Assembly: GCA_937899835.1 (NCBI GenBank)
Contig: CALCCE010000040.1
Location: 1 to 61,473, forward strand
DNA: 61,473 nucleotides
Reading direction: 5' to 3'
DNA from: an uncultured Flavobacteriales bacterium
GTDB taxonomy: Bacteria; Bacteroidota; Bacteroidia; Flavobacteriales_G; Salibacteraceae
Shown here: in pieces, positions 46,338-56,300 of the stretch
Layout: every line of letters starts with the position of its first letter
Position numbering within the stretch: the first letter of the stretch is position 1
The notes under the pieces: generated by a model
Seen by the model: only the letters and a program-made list of their open reading frames with translations
What the model was told of the DNA's origin: nothing
Databases searched by the model: none
Made by a program: the position numbers and the translations under genes

Positions 46338-48065
46338 ATGAAACTTGCCAAAGCGCTCTTGTTTGTTTGTGTTCCATTGATGGCCATTGCAGGTTTTTGC
46401 ACCCATGCAGCCGCTCAGTGCAACAGCCGGGTTAACCTTTTTGATTGGAAGGTGGTAGGCGCACCCGCCAACGGCCAGTGGCAGGTGCAAAGCAACGGCC
46501 AGGCAGTGGAACAGCTTATCAACGGCCAACCCACCTTTTTCATTAGTCCGGTAGACTACATCGATGTAAAAATAACCGGTAGCCTGTTGGTGGATACTTC
46601 CTCCTGGGACGACGACTACATCGGTTTTGTGCTGGGGCACCAGGCCCCGCTGAAAACCTATATTGGGCCCACGGCCGTGAAAAATGTATTGATCGACTGG
46701 AAGAAACGCACCCAAACCTCGGGCCAGGAAGGCTACACCTTGGTGGATGTAGAAGGAGAATTTGATTTTTCTAACGACAGCACCTACGCTTTAAACTACT
46801 GGACGCACAAACCCTCGGAGAACTTTCAAATCCTGTCCACCGACACGGGCGCCAACCGGGGTTGGCGCAACGGTATTACCTACGATTTTGTGATTGTGTA
46901 CACCAGCAAAAAGATTGAGGTGGTAATGGACGGCGACACGCTTTTTCAGGAAGAAGGGTGCTTTGAGCCCGGTCGATTTGGGTTTTACAATTACTCTCAA
47001 AACCTGGTTACCTATTCGAATTTTAGCTACCAATTGTTGCCCGATTTTCAGGTGCCCGAATCCATTTGTACGGGCACACCCACCCAGTTTAAGCTGTGGG
47101 GGGCGTGTGCCGGCGACAGTGTTGCACCAAGTATCATTGCCGAGGCCATTTGGGATTTTGGCGATGGAAATACTACTACCGGGTGGGCACCCGAGCACAG
47201 CTTTGCCCAGCCGGGTAATTTTCCGGTCACCCTCACGCTGAGGGATGCCCTGGGTTGTGTGGACTCGGTAGTGAAATGGGTTTCGGTGGCACCCAAAACC
47301 ATCAAAGCCGATTTTTCGGCAGCAACGGTGTGTGCCGGATTGCCCACCCGCCTCACCGACCTTTCCAATTCGGTTTCTTCTTCCATTCAATCGTGGGCCT
47401 GGGAGGTCGACAGCATTCCCGGACCAGACGATTTTACCACCGACCTGGAATATGTTTTTCCGGCTCCGGGCAGCTATCCGGTGCAGCTCACCGTGGCCGA
47501 TGAGCAATGCCTCGACTCCATTGTGAAAATCGTAGAGGTGCTGGCCCCGCCCACTGCTGATTTTACTGCCGATCCACTGCAGGTGAGTGTACAAAACGCC
47601 AACATACAATTTACCAATGCTTCGCAGGGAGCTACTCAATTTTTATGGCGCTTTGGCGATGGCAACACCTCCGATGCGCCCGATCCCGAGCATACCTACG
47701 AGCAGGAGGGAAGCTACCCGGTACAGTTGCTATGCTGGGACAATAGCGGATGCGCGGATAGTTTGGCCCGTGAAGGCTATATCACCGTGCAGCGCAACTT
47801 ATTTTTTCCCACCCTTTTTAGTCCGAACCAAGACGGCAACAACGACTTTTTTCGCCCTCGGGGCGATGGTATCACTGCCTTAGACCTCTACATTTTCAAC
47901 CAATGGGGCGAAGTGATTGCCCACATTACCGACCCTGAAGTGGGATGGGACGGCACAGCCAAAAATGGAGTGGCCGAGCAAGGTACCTACGTTTATTCCG
48001 GAGCAGTCATTCGCCTGCCCGATCAACGCTTGCCAGTAAATGGACACATCACCTTAATCCGCTAA
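46338..48065 (+). CDS. T9SS type B surface protein with thrombospondin-C-like head and PKD repeats
   Basis: 575 residues with signal peptide ending AAAQ. Residues about 30-235 resemble the thrombospondin C-terminal lectin-like domain: DDYIGFVLG, LIDWKKRTQ, WRNGITYDFVIVYTSKKIEVVMDGD, FGFYNYSQ. Three PKD-like domains follow (IWDFGDGNTTTG, a degenerate middle one with SWAWEVDSI, and FLWRFGDGNTSD). The C-terminus is a type B sorting domain: FFPTLFSPNQDGNNDFFRP, IFNQWGEVI, GWDGTAKNG, GTYVYSG. It sits between wzc and the PorP-OmpA gene, four bases from the latter. Secreted by T9SS and held at the surface; it may bind the exported glycan. Confidence 0.88.
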   Translation: MKLAKALLFVCVPLMAIAGFCTHAAAQCNSRVNLFDWKVVGAPANGQWQVQSNGQAVEQLINGQPTFFISPVDYIDVKITGSLLVDTSSWDDDYIGFVLGHQAPLKTYIGPTAVKNVLIDWKKRTQTSGQEGYTLVDVEGEFDFSNDSTYALNYWTHKPSENFQILSTDTGANRGWRNGITYDFVIVYTSKKIEVVMDGDTLFQEEGCFEPGRFGFYNYSQNLVTYSNFSYQLLPDFQVPESICTGTPTQFKLWGACAGDSVAPSIIAEAIWDFGDGNTTTGWAPEHSFAQPGNFPVTLTLRDALGCVDSVVKWVSVAPKTIKADFSAATVCAGLPTRLTDLSNSVSSSIQSWAWEVDSIPGPDDFTTDLEYVFPAPGSYPVQLTVADEQCLDSIVKIVEVLAPPTADFTADPLQVSVQNANIQFTNASQGATQFLWRFGDGNTSDAPDPEHTYEQEGSYPVQLLCWDNSGCADSLAREGYITVQRNLFFPTLFSPNQDGNNDFFRPRGDGITALDLYIFNQWGEVIAHITDPEVGWDGTAKNGVAEQGTYVYSGAVIRLPDQRLPVNGHITLIR

Positions 48066-48068
48066 ACC

Positions 48069-49697
48069 ATGAAAACCCTTTTATCCATTTGCGTAGCGTG
48101 TTTGCTTTGGGGGATGGCTACCGGACAAGATGGCCATTTTTCACAATTTTCAAGGGCAGGAGCCTTCATCAACCCGGCCGAGCTGGCCATTGCACCCAAC
48201 ACTTTTCAACTGCACTACAACCACCGGAAGCAGTGGCAACCCATTGTAGCGCCCTACACCACCAATTTCATTGGCCTGCAAAAAACATTTAAATCCCTGG
48301 GCCTTGGCTTGCAATGGTCAGACAATCAAGCGGGACCGGGTAGCTTGGAACGCCGACGACTCATGCTCGGTTTCGGTTATCGCATTCCCATCACTGCCCA
48401 TCAGCACCTAAGTATTGGCTACCGCGGAGGCTTGCATTTTTTGCAAGTAGATCCGAGCGGATGGCAAACCGATGCGCAATACCGCGATGAAGCGGGGTAT
48501 AACGCTGCGCTGGGCAATGGAGAATCGCTGGAAACCTTGAGCCGAACCTCTACTGATATTGATGCCGGCGTGGCCTGGACCTTAAAAAGAGCCCATTGGA
48601 GGGCGCATGTGGGCTTGGCCGTTCACCATTTGCTGGAACCGGACCAATCCCTCACCGCACAGGGAGCGGCACTGTTGCCCCGGCGGTATAGTCTTGATAC
48701 CCGATGGCAATTTCGCCTCCTTAAAAGTGGGTTTTCCCTTGCACCAGGAGGATTCTTGGCCTGGCAAGGACATGCCGTAGAATCCATTTTGGGGCTTACC
48801 ACGCTATATCGGGGCAAAGGCAAGGGCCAATTTTCGGTAGGCTTGCACAACCGCACCGGCGATGCATTACTCTTTTCCATCGGTTTTGCGGTGCCCAAAT
48901 GGCAGATAGGCCTCAGCTATGATTCGAACTACTCGCGGTTGCGGCCCGCCACTCGTGGTCGGGGTGCCATGGAGTTGAGCTTTAGTTTGCGCTTGGGTGC
49001 CAAGGCCAAACCAGAAGCACCCGAAACCCCCGCCCCACAGGCGGTGACGGCAGCCATCAACGACCGGGATAAAGACGGTATTCCCGACGAGGAAGACCAG
49101 TGCCCCGATGTGTTTGGTTGGAAACAGTGGCAAGGCTGTAGCGATTCGGACCGCGACCGGGTGCCCGATCATTTGGATGCTTGCCCCATGATGCCGGGCC
49201 AGGCAGCTTTTGCCGGTTGTCCGGACAGCGATGCCGACGGGGTAGCCGATTCGCAGGATGCTTGTCCCTACATAGCCGGAGTGGCCGAAAACGACGGTTG
49301 TCCCGTGCAGGTAGAGCCCACCCGCGCCATTGAATTCCCCACCGAAGTATTGCGCACCATTGTACACTTCGAAATAGATAAGTCGGTGCTTACTCCCCAC
49401 GAAAAGGCCAAACTGCGCCAGCAGGTAGACTTTTTGAAAGAGCATCCTGAAGCCACTCTGCTCATTACCGGACATACCGATGCTTCGGGCTCGGATGCCT
49501 ACAACGTGGCGTTGAGCCAAAAAAGGGTGGCAGCGGTACGTGCCTATTTGCAAGAATTGGGAGTGGGAACCGATCGGCTCTATGGTGCCTTTTATGGCGA
49601 AGACCAGCCGGTAGCCAGCAACACTACCGATAAAGGCAAAGCCCTCAACCGTCGGGTGGAGGTAAGCATCATGAACCTGTTATCCTATACCCAATGA
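48069..49697 (+). CDS. PorP/SprF - thrombospondin-3 - OmpA fusion protein
   Basis: 542 residues with signal peptide (LLWGMATGQ). Residues 20-315 are a PorP/SprF barrel (D-G-H-F-S-Q-F...AFINPAELA at the start; IGLSYDSNYSRLRPATRGRGAMELSFSLRL at the end, in parts). Residues about 335-425 hold calcium-binding thrombospondin type 3 repeats (DRDKDGIPDEEDQCP, DSDRDRVPDHLDACP, DSDADGVADSQDACP). Residues about 430-535 are an OmpA-like peptidoglycan-binding domain (VHFEIDKSVLTP, ITGHTDASGSDAYN, LSQKRV, NRRVEV). So a type B cargo partner in the outer membrane is tied to peptidoglycan. The cargo gene is directly upstream; the flippase gene overlaps by 4 bases. Confidence 0.92.
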   Translation: MKTLLSICVACLLWGMATGQDGHFSQFSRAGAFINPAELAIAPNTFQLHYNHRKQWQPIVAPYTTNFIGLQKTFKSLGLGLQWSDNQAGPGSLERRRLMLGFGYRIPITAHQHLSIGYRGGLHFLQVDPSGWQTDAQYRDEAGYNAALGNGESLETLSRTSTDIDAGVAWTLKRAHWRAHVGLAVHHLLEPDQSLTAQGAALLPRRYSLDTRWQFRLLKSGFSLAPGGFLAWQGHAVESILGLTTLYRGKGKGQFSVGLHNRTGDALLFSIGFAVPKWQIGLSYDSNYSRLRPATRGRGAMELSFSLRLGAKAKPEAPETPAPQAVTAAINDRDKDGIPDEEDQCPDVFGWKQWQGCSDSDRDRVPDHLDACPMMPGQAAFAGCPDSDADGVADSQDACPYIAGVAENDGCPVQVEPTRAIEFPTEVLRTIVHFEIDKSVLTPHEKAKLRQQVDFLKEHPEATLLITGHTDASGSDAYNVALSQKRVAAVRAYLQELGVGTDRLYGAFYGEDQPVASNTTDKGKALNRRVEVSIMNLLSYTQ

Positions 49698-50983
49698 TTA
49701 CCCGCAAATCGATTATTGCGCGCAAACGCACCTTAGCCCTTCCTCACTTGTTGGGCAATGGCCTTTCGTTGGGTGCAACTTTTGCTATGCGATGGCTAAT
49801 GAATATGGGTTTTGCACGCCTGTTGCCCGCAGCAGCTTTCGGCACCTTCTCCATCTGGTTTTCACTGGTTAATTTGCTAACCCCCCTTTTCTCTTTCGGT
49901 GCCAACCTGCACTTGCTTCAAAAATCGGGCAAAGCCACCGAACAAAGCTATCGGCTGCTGGCCCACGCATTTGTGCTATTGATTGTAGGCTGGCTGTTGG
50001 GCATGGGTATCATGGCCACCGCCTGGATTTTCGGTGTAGCGATTGGTGTTGTCTCCTGGGCGTTGGTGATTTCCATTGCGTCCCTATTTGCCGCCAACAG
50101 CATGTTTTACTCCTTTTTCAAAGGCCTGGGCGATTTTCGAATCGAAGCCCGCTTACAACTTATGGGTGGTTTGTTTTTGGCCGCCTTTACTTTGGGACTT
50201 GCCGCCGTTGGGGGTATTTCGCTGGTGCAAATTGCATTGTTGGTTGTTTTTTGCTGGCAATTGCTGCTGTTCATCCTGGGCGCGCGTCACTTACACCAAC
50301 GCCTTCCTGTCACCCTGCATTGGCGGGATTACTGGCCCAACCGGCAAACCTTTTTGGCCCAATTGGGCGAACGTTCTGCTTTTGGTTTGCACGAGTGGTT
50401 GAGCCATGCCTACACCCATTTGTCCTTTTTGTTGTTGGGCATGATGGTGCTGCCAGCGCAACTGGCCACCTATCGAAGCGCCTACCTGCTGGTAATTCCG
50501 GTTGGAATTATACCCGCCATGGTATCGCAGGTGCTGCTGCAAAAGCTATCGCGACAGGCGCGAATTACTGCAGGAGAACGCTACCGTTTTCGGCAGTTTT
50601 TACAATTGTCTTTCTTCATTGGCGGGGCAGTCGTGCTTTTTTATCAAATTCTTGGTGTTCCTCTGGCCGATGCCCTGTTGGGGGCACAATACGACCCTTT
50701 AGTCATTGCTCAATTGAGCCAGTGGCTCAGTGTGGTTTTTGGCTTGCAACTCCTCAGTAGCCTCTACGGAGTATTGATCACGGCTTGTGGCTACCAGGCC
50801 TATCGGGTGAAAATTACCCTGGGTGCTATAGCCGTGCAAGTATCGGGCACCTGGATCGGGGCCCAGGCTTACGGACTACAAGGCGCTTTGTTTGCACACC
50901 TTGCTGCAGTTGCCTTCATTTTAATTGGCTACGCCACTTTTTCAGAATTGAAAATTCTAAAAACAAAATCACCGATATGTTAA
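49694..50983 (+). CDS. Wzx-like polysaccharide flippase
   Basis: 429 residues and about 12 hydrophobic segments, in the MOP/polysaccharide transport superfamily pattern: basic N-terminus, LGNGLSLGATFAMRWLMNMGFARLLPAAAFGTFS in the first two helices, and a long helix-rich body ending with LIGYATFSELKIL. It would move the undecaprenyl-linked unit across the inner membrane. It overlaps the PorP-OmpA gene (ATGA) and the following P-loop kinase gene. With the Wzy-like and Wzc-like proteins this gives a full Wzx/Wzy-dependent pathway. Confidence 0.85.
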   Translation: MITRKSIIARKRTLALPHLLGNGLSLGATFAMRWLMNMGFARLLPAAAFGTFSIWFSLVNLLTPLFSFGANLHLLQKSGKATEQSYRLLAHAFVLLIVGWLLGMGIMATAWIFGVAIGVVSWALVISIASLFAANSMFYSFFKGLGDFRIEARLQLMGGLFLAAFTLGLAAVGGISLVQIALLVVFCWQLLLFILGARHLHQRLPVTLHWRDYWPNRQTFLAQLGERSAFGLHEWLSHAYTHLSFLLLGMMVLPAQLATYRSAYLLVIPVGIIPAMVSQVLLQKLSRQARITAGERYRFRQFLQLSFFIGGAVVLFYQILGVPLADALLGAQYDPLVIAQLSQWLSVVFGLQLLSSLYGVLITACGYQAYRVKITLGAIAVQVSGTWIGAQAYGLQGALFAHLAAVAFILIGYATFSELKILKTKSPIC

Positions 50984-51534
50984 TAGTAGTGCTCGGGCCG
51001 GACGGCTCTGGAAAAACTACTTTGGCCAAAGGCCTGGCCAATGCTTTAGAGCAGGGTGAATACCGCTACCTGGGTCACAATACCAACCGCCACTACCGGG
51101 TAGGGCAACACTGGATGGCAAGCCTGCCCAATCGTTGGTTTTGGGTGCGTGGCGTAAGAAAACTGTTGGTGTTGTGGAACGATTGGCTCGATCACCGTAC
51201 CACACCCACCGAATTGACCATTGCCGACCGCTGCTCGGTAGACTGGGTAGTGGGCAATCGCCTTTTCGGGCGCAAAAGCTGGCGGATGTACCAATGGCTG
51301 GTGCGGTGGTTTCCCAAACCCGATTTGGTGTTGTTGCTGGAAGGTGATCCGGAGCTGATTCACCGCCGGAAACCCGAACATCCGCCGGCACGCCTCACCA
51401 CCCTCATGCGCCTTTACCACCACTACCTGTTGCAGGAAAAAATTCCCTTTCGAACCATCGATACTACACAAAACAATGTTTCCGAAGCCCTGGGCATCGG
51501 AACAAAATACATTCACCAACTCATAACACGATGA
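50977..51534 (+). CDS. P-loop kinase (thymidylate-kinase-like) of the EPS operon
   Basis: 185 residues. The start is the ATG at 50977 overlapping the flippase stop; the frame is open further up, but that part is shadow. It starts MLIVVLGPDGSGKTTLAKGL, a textbook Walker A for the thymidylate kinase group, followed by LTIADRCSVDWVVGNRLFG and a lid-like HRRKPEHPPARL. The true dTMP kinase DRY/H motif and length are not matched, so the substrate may be a sugar or glycan-linked group and not dTMP. First of three overlapping genes with phosphotransfer-type folds. Confidence 0.8.
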   Translation: MLIVVLGPDGSGKTTLAKGLANALEQGEYRYLGHNTNRHYRVGQHWMASLPNRWFWVRGVRKLLVLWNDWLDHRTTPTELTIADRCSVDWVVGNRLFGRKSWRMYQWLVRWFPKPDLVLLLEGDPELIHRRKPEHPPARLTTLMRLYHHYLLQEKIPFRTIDTTQNNVSEALGIGTKYIHQLITR

Positions 51535-52253
51535 AAAATGTGATTACCAACACCCTCGACCTTATGCAGGCTGGAGGCATTCGTTATTATTTGCTGCGGC
51601 CGGTCGACCTTCGGGAAGAACTGCCCGCCGAAATAGACCTGATTGTTCCTAAAGAAGACCTGCCTGCCTTGTGCGATTTGTTGCGAAAAAAAGAACAAGG
51701 CGTTCGCATCAACACCTTTATCGCCAAAAACACAGTGCAAATTCATTTGGGCCAGCTCACGCTGGACGTCAAAACCAAATTGTGTTTTTTGCCCACCAAA
51801 ACCTTAGAATTTTTTGCCCTTCCGCCATTTTGCGGTTACCGCATTACCGATGAGCAGCTGCTGATTCCCGATACCGGGCACGCCTACCTTTTTACTTTTT
51901 GGTCGTTGCATTTGTTTTTGGACAAACACCGGGTAGAAGACAGCAGCAGCTTTCACATTTACCTCCAATTCTTTGCCAATCAACAAAAGTGGGTGCGCCA
52001 CCACCATTTTGAACATTGGGCCGAGCGAGTGTTTGGTGAAAATGCCAAACACTTCATTTTTCTGGTGGATTTGCTGATTACCGATGGCCCCGATGGATTG
52101 CCTTTGGGCTACCAACACAGCGTGAAATCGTGGTGGAAAGAAACCCACCCGCTACAAAACTTTAGTTATTACCCTCAAAAATGGAAATATGGAATTTACA
52201 GAAGACTTGGGCTCAGCACTTTCCAACAGCTTCCGGCAGCTCAATCTGCCTAA
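51531..52253 (+). CDS. Nucleotidyltransferase-like protein
   Basis: 240 residues, start overlapping the P-loop kinase stop (ATGA). Residues 17-50 (IRYYLLRPVDLREELPAEIDLIVPKEDLPAL in parts) resemble the start of minimal nucleotidyltransferase folds, where a G-S or R-x-x-D and a D/E-I-D-L pair bind metal; here E-I-D-L is present. The remainder is helical with an H-rich patch (VRHHHFEHWAERVFG). Such proteins occur beside glycan genes and are poorly characterised. It overlaps the next gene by 65 bases. Confidence 0.65.
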   Translation: MKNVITNTLDLMQAGGIRYYLLRPVDLREELPAEIDLIVPKEDLPALCDLLRKKEQGVRINTFIAKNTVQIHLGQLTLDVKTKLCFLPTKTLEFFALPPFCGYRITDEQLLIPDTGHAYLFTFWSLHLFLDKHRVEDSSSFHIYLQFFANQQKWVRHHHFEHWAERVFGENAKHFIFLVDLLITDGPDGLPLGYQHSVKSWWKETHPLQNFSYYPQKWKYGIYRRLGLSTFQQLPAAQSA

Positions 52254-53199
52254 GGGAGAATACTTTGTATTACCGAATCAATCGGAGCCGGCCTTTTTGT
52301 TGCCGGCTCATGATGCATTGGTATTTAAGAAATCGTTGAATTATTTGGTGCCGCGTTCGGCGGCTGCCCGTTGGAAGAAGAGGGCTTTGAGTTACGCTCC
52401 GTGGACTACCTTGCAACGGCATTTACCTAAATGCTATGTGGAGGGGGCTAACACCACTCACCCGCACTTGCCACGACTCATTATGCCATGGAATCAGGGG
52501 CCAGCCGAAAAGCTCACCTGGATAGAGGAGGAAGAAAAACAAACGGTGGTGCGAAAAGCTGCACTGAGCGAACGCTCTCGAAAACTAATCCGGCAAGAAA
52601 AACGCACCCTTGCCCAATTGGCGAATACTGAGTTGCCCAATGGCATTGGCGTGCCCGAAGTGTTGGACTATACCCGCAGGCCGGGCTTTGATTTGCTCAC
52701 TACCCGCTACTATTCCGGGAAACCGGTGAAGCGGGTACCTTTTAAGGTACTGGCCTTTTTTACTGAGCTACATTCGGGGGAAATGATTCCCCTTCGGGAG
52801 CACCCTTACGTAGAAAATGCCTTGGCCCAATTGTACTTCAAATTACGGTCTTTGGGGTTTGAAAAATTGATTAAAGATTGCAGCAATGCAGCGATGTTTT
52901 TTCGATCGCGTGAATTGCCCGTTGGTTTTCAACACGGTGATTTTACGGTTTCGAACCTGATTAAAACCCATGCGGGCCACTACGTGATTTTAGATTGGGA
53001 AGATGCAGTCTCGAACAGTTTACCGGTGGATACGGCCTACTTTAAGTTGCGCCAGGTGATCGATGGTAGAAAGAAACTTTCCATTGTAGGCGTTTGGGAC
53101 TTTTTGGCGGTGCTCCATTATTTTCATTTTCAGACCAAAAAAGGCAACTACACCCAAATAAGACGGGTGGCCGATCAAATTGAGTGGCGCTACTGCTAA
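52189..53199 (+). CDS. APH-like phosphotransferase of the EPS operon
   Basis: 336 residues. Kinase-like fold of the aminoglycoside/choline phosphotransferase group: the catalytic loop QHGDFTVSNLIK (about 243-254, H-G-D...N) and the metal-binding VILDWEDAV (about 264-272) are intact. The N-terminal lobe is divergent but has a lysine-bearing strand (ALVFKKSLNYLV). A small molecule or lipid-linked sugar is the likely substrate. The start at 52189 is inside the previous gene. Last gene of the operon; a terminator follows 28 bases later. Confidence 0.8.
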   Translation: MEFTEDLGSALSNSFRQLNLPKGEYFVLPNQSEPAFLLPAHDALVFKKSLNYLVPRSAAARWKKRALSYAPWTTLQRHLPKCYVEGANTTHPHLPRLIMPWNQGPAEKLTWIEEEEKQTVVRKAALSERSRKLIRQEKRTLAQLANTELPNGIGVPEVLDYTRRPGFDLLTTRYYSGKPVKRVPFKVLAFFTELHSGEMIPLREHPYVENALAQLYFKLRSLGFEKLIKDCSNAAMFFRSRELPVGFQHGDFTVSNLIKTHAGHYVILDWEDAVSNSLPVDTAYFKLRQVIDGRKKLSIVGVWDFLAVLHYFHFQTKKGNYTQIRRVADQIEWRYC

Positions 53200-53226
53200 C
53201 CTTATCAAGCTACTAACAGATGTAAG

Positions 53227-53253
53227 AAGGGCCGCGGAAGTGGCCCTTTTTTA
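53227..53253 (+). terminator. Terminator of the EPS operon
   Basis: AAGGGCC / GGCCCTT stem with an 8-base loop, then TTTT, 28 bases after the APH-like gene stop. Confidence 0.8.
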
Positions 53254-53307
53254 TTGGGTTGATATTCTACTTTTCCATTCTGAAACTTGACCAATTACTA
53301 AAATATC

Positions 53308-56300
53308 ATGAGACAAAATTTACTGAAAATAAGAGCTGCGTTATTGCTCTTAATCGTGGCCTGTTTTTCGTATCCTCAAACAACGATCGCCCAGGTAATT
53401 CATGTAGTGAGCACTTACAATTTTAGAGGAGTGCCAGACAACTTAGATCCAACCAACGATGTAATTGACGAACTTTTTCTAGATGACATCAACCTTTCAT
53501 TGCCTGAAAGGAAACCGGTACCTACCTATAATTCTCACTACCTGGCCAATGGAAACGAAACCAATGTAGTGATGGCACAAACCGGAGAAGTAATTGTCAC
53601 GTTTGTGCACGAAGGTGCGGGTTGGAAAAATACCTTGGGTTATTATACATACGATACGGCCAGTCCTCCGGCAACTTCTGCAGACATTGACACTATCCAT
53701 ATCATTTACCCCAACTCTTCTTACCTCTATGGAGGTGGTGGTTTGCGCTCGGGCAACCGAGTAAACTTGGGCTCTTTTACCGCCGGAACCGGCATAGGTT
53801 GGGTGTTGATTGCCCGGGGGTGGAACCGGGGAGTAACCAGCGGTATTTACCGGGTGTATTCGGAACCAGATTTCAACCCGGAGACCAATCCAAGTTTGCG
53901 TCAACACAATGTGATGTTGCGCGACCCCAACCGTAACCTGATATTGATGGGTTTTGAAGACATCAACCGGGAGTGGGGCTCGTGTGATAACGACTTTAAT
54001 GATGCTATTTTTTACATAAAAACGGATCCGGTTACTGCTTTGGGTACCGACAATTATCCGAGGGTAGCCACCACTAATTTTCCTTGCAATTCGGTACCGG
54101 AGAACCTGCAGATCACCGAAGTGGGTAAGTTTAGGGTCAATGCTTGTTGGAACACCATTCCCGGTGCCTCAACGTATCGCTTTCGATTTCGCGAAGCCGA
54201 TGGCCCAGGGCCTTGGCAAACCCGTACCGTCAATGCTCCCGATACTTGCATCGACTTGCGGCACGCCATTGAATGGTGCAACTCGCTGAGCCCATGTACG
54301 GATTATGAATGGCAAGTGAGTGTGGCCTGCAACAATGGGGTGCAAACCGCCAATTCCTTGTCGCACCGCTTTATTACATTGTGCGATTGCTATGAGCCAA
54401 CCGGCCTCACTACGATTAACATCAGTGATGATTCAGCTACTTTGAATTGGAGCTTGTCTACCAATGGGGAATACTACAAAATTCGATACCGCGAGAAAAA
54501 CGGGCCGGGTGCCTGGGAGTTTCGTACCCTGTCGAATGTTTCGTCCCACATCATTACCGGGCTGCAGCCCAACACCACTTATGAGTGGAACGTGAGCGTG
54601 GTGTGTGAAGATGGCTTGTTTTCGGGCAATGCGCCAGCAGGCGGATTCCAAGAGTTTACTACCACTAACGTGGGCGGCCAGCGCCTTGGCCAATGGGCCG
54701 ATAGCCATTGCTTTTCGGACCTGAATGAAATTGATTTTAGTGCTCACCAGGGCATCAGCACCTTGGAAGGAGAAGAAAAGCGGGTGTTGCTCAAAGATTT
54801 GAACAAAGATGAATTGCCCGACTTGGTGGTGGCCTATGGCGAGGATCAATCGAAGGTGTCGATCTTCCTCAACGAGAGCCAGAGCGACCGCACACGCTTC
54901 AGCAATCCGGTACACTTGGATGCGGTGGCTGGCATTCAATTCATCGATGTGGGCGACCTCAACGGCGATGGCTTGCCCGACTTGTTTTATTCGGACTACA
55001 AAGGTTCTTCGTTGCATTACCACCTAAATGCCAGTGGTGCGGGTAACATTGCGTTTGGTCCTGCATTGGAGTTGTATACCGGTATCGCCCCCAAAGGAAT
55101 TGGTGCAGCAGATTTTGACGACGATGGAAAAGTAGATTTTGCCATTGTGCATTTTGGCAACGATCGCCTTACCACTTTGATGAACACGACGGAAGGAGCA
55201 TCCTTAGCATTTGAGCTGCGCAAAAGTTTCAAAACCAGCCTTATGCCAGAGCAATTGTTGCTGTCTGACTTTGACCAGGATGGCCTGACCGATATTGCGG
55301 TGATTGGGGCAGAAGAGGCCTTGCTTACCGTTTTCAAAAACCGCTGTACCGCAGATACGGTGCTGTTTCACGGAGGTAACTTCCGATTGGAAGGATTGCC
55401 GGTAGCCATGGGCCACGGAGATTTTAACCAAGACGGAAAGCCCGACCTCGCCGTGGTAAGCGGAGAAGGCAAGCTCTTGCAATTGTTTGAAAACAAAGGC
55501 CAGCCCGGTAACAACATGTTTGTGAATGTGCATTCTTATCTGCTAAACGAGCAAGCCAGTGGCGTGAGCATGGCCGATGTGAACTTTGACGGCTACACCG
55601 ATTTGATGGTGAGCTACGAAGACGCTTCCGGCGTAGCAGTGTTTCAACAGCTCTTGGGCCAGGAAGGCGACTTCTCGGCACCTCGCGAAATTAGTGTGAG
55701 CCAGGCGCCTTATGCGGCCTTGCCCTTGCAGTGGGAAAACAAGACTACAACCGATCTGCTGGTGGCCAACCAATCGGCTTCGGCCCTGGGGATTCTCAAA
55801 AACACTACTCCCGAAACAGTACTAACTCAGCCCGAAGATGCCAAGGTGAATTCAGGCAGCAATGCCTATTTCCACATCGAAACTTCTACCGGGTTGTGGA
55901 CCTATCAATGGCAAGCCAAAGAAGGGGAACACTTCTATGATTTGACCGACGATCAACGCTATCAAAATGCCACCACACCAGAACTCACCGTGCTGGAAGC
56001 CGATGCCGATATGGACGAGACGGTTTACCGTTGCCTGGTTTTGATGGACGGTTGTGTTTATAAAATCTCGGAGCAGGCACGGCTCAATGTGGCCTCTGCC
56101 TTGGCCGATGCTGCCGATGCCTGGATGGTATACCCCAACCCAAGTTTGGACAATGCTTACCTCGTAATTCCCGCCGACGTACTGACCGAATCGGTGTTGC
56201 GGGTGGAGCTGCTCGATCAGGAAGGCAAGCAAGTGTTCCTTGAAAGTTGGAATTTGTCGGAGGAAGGCAACCACAAAGCCTTGCCCATCAGTGGGTTTGC

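Noticed and set aside
46791-47639. 282-codon antisense frame inside the TSP_C/PKD cargo gene
   Set aside because: Opposite-strand shadow of a GC-rich repeat gene; no recognisable domain, and the sense gene is certain.
48867-49553. 228-codon antisense frame opposite the PorP-OmpA gene
   Set aside because: Shadow of the TSP3/OmpA coding region.
50785-50976. Upstream extension of the P-loop kinase
   Set aside because: Lies inside the flippase gene in another frame; the Walker A motif starts directly after the ATG at 50977.
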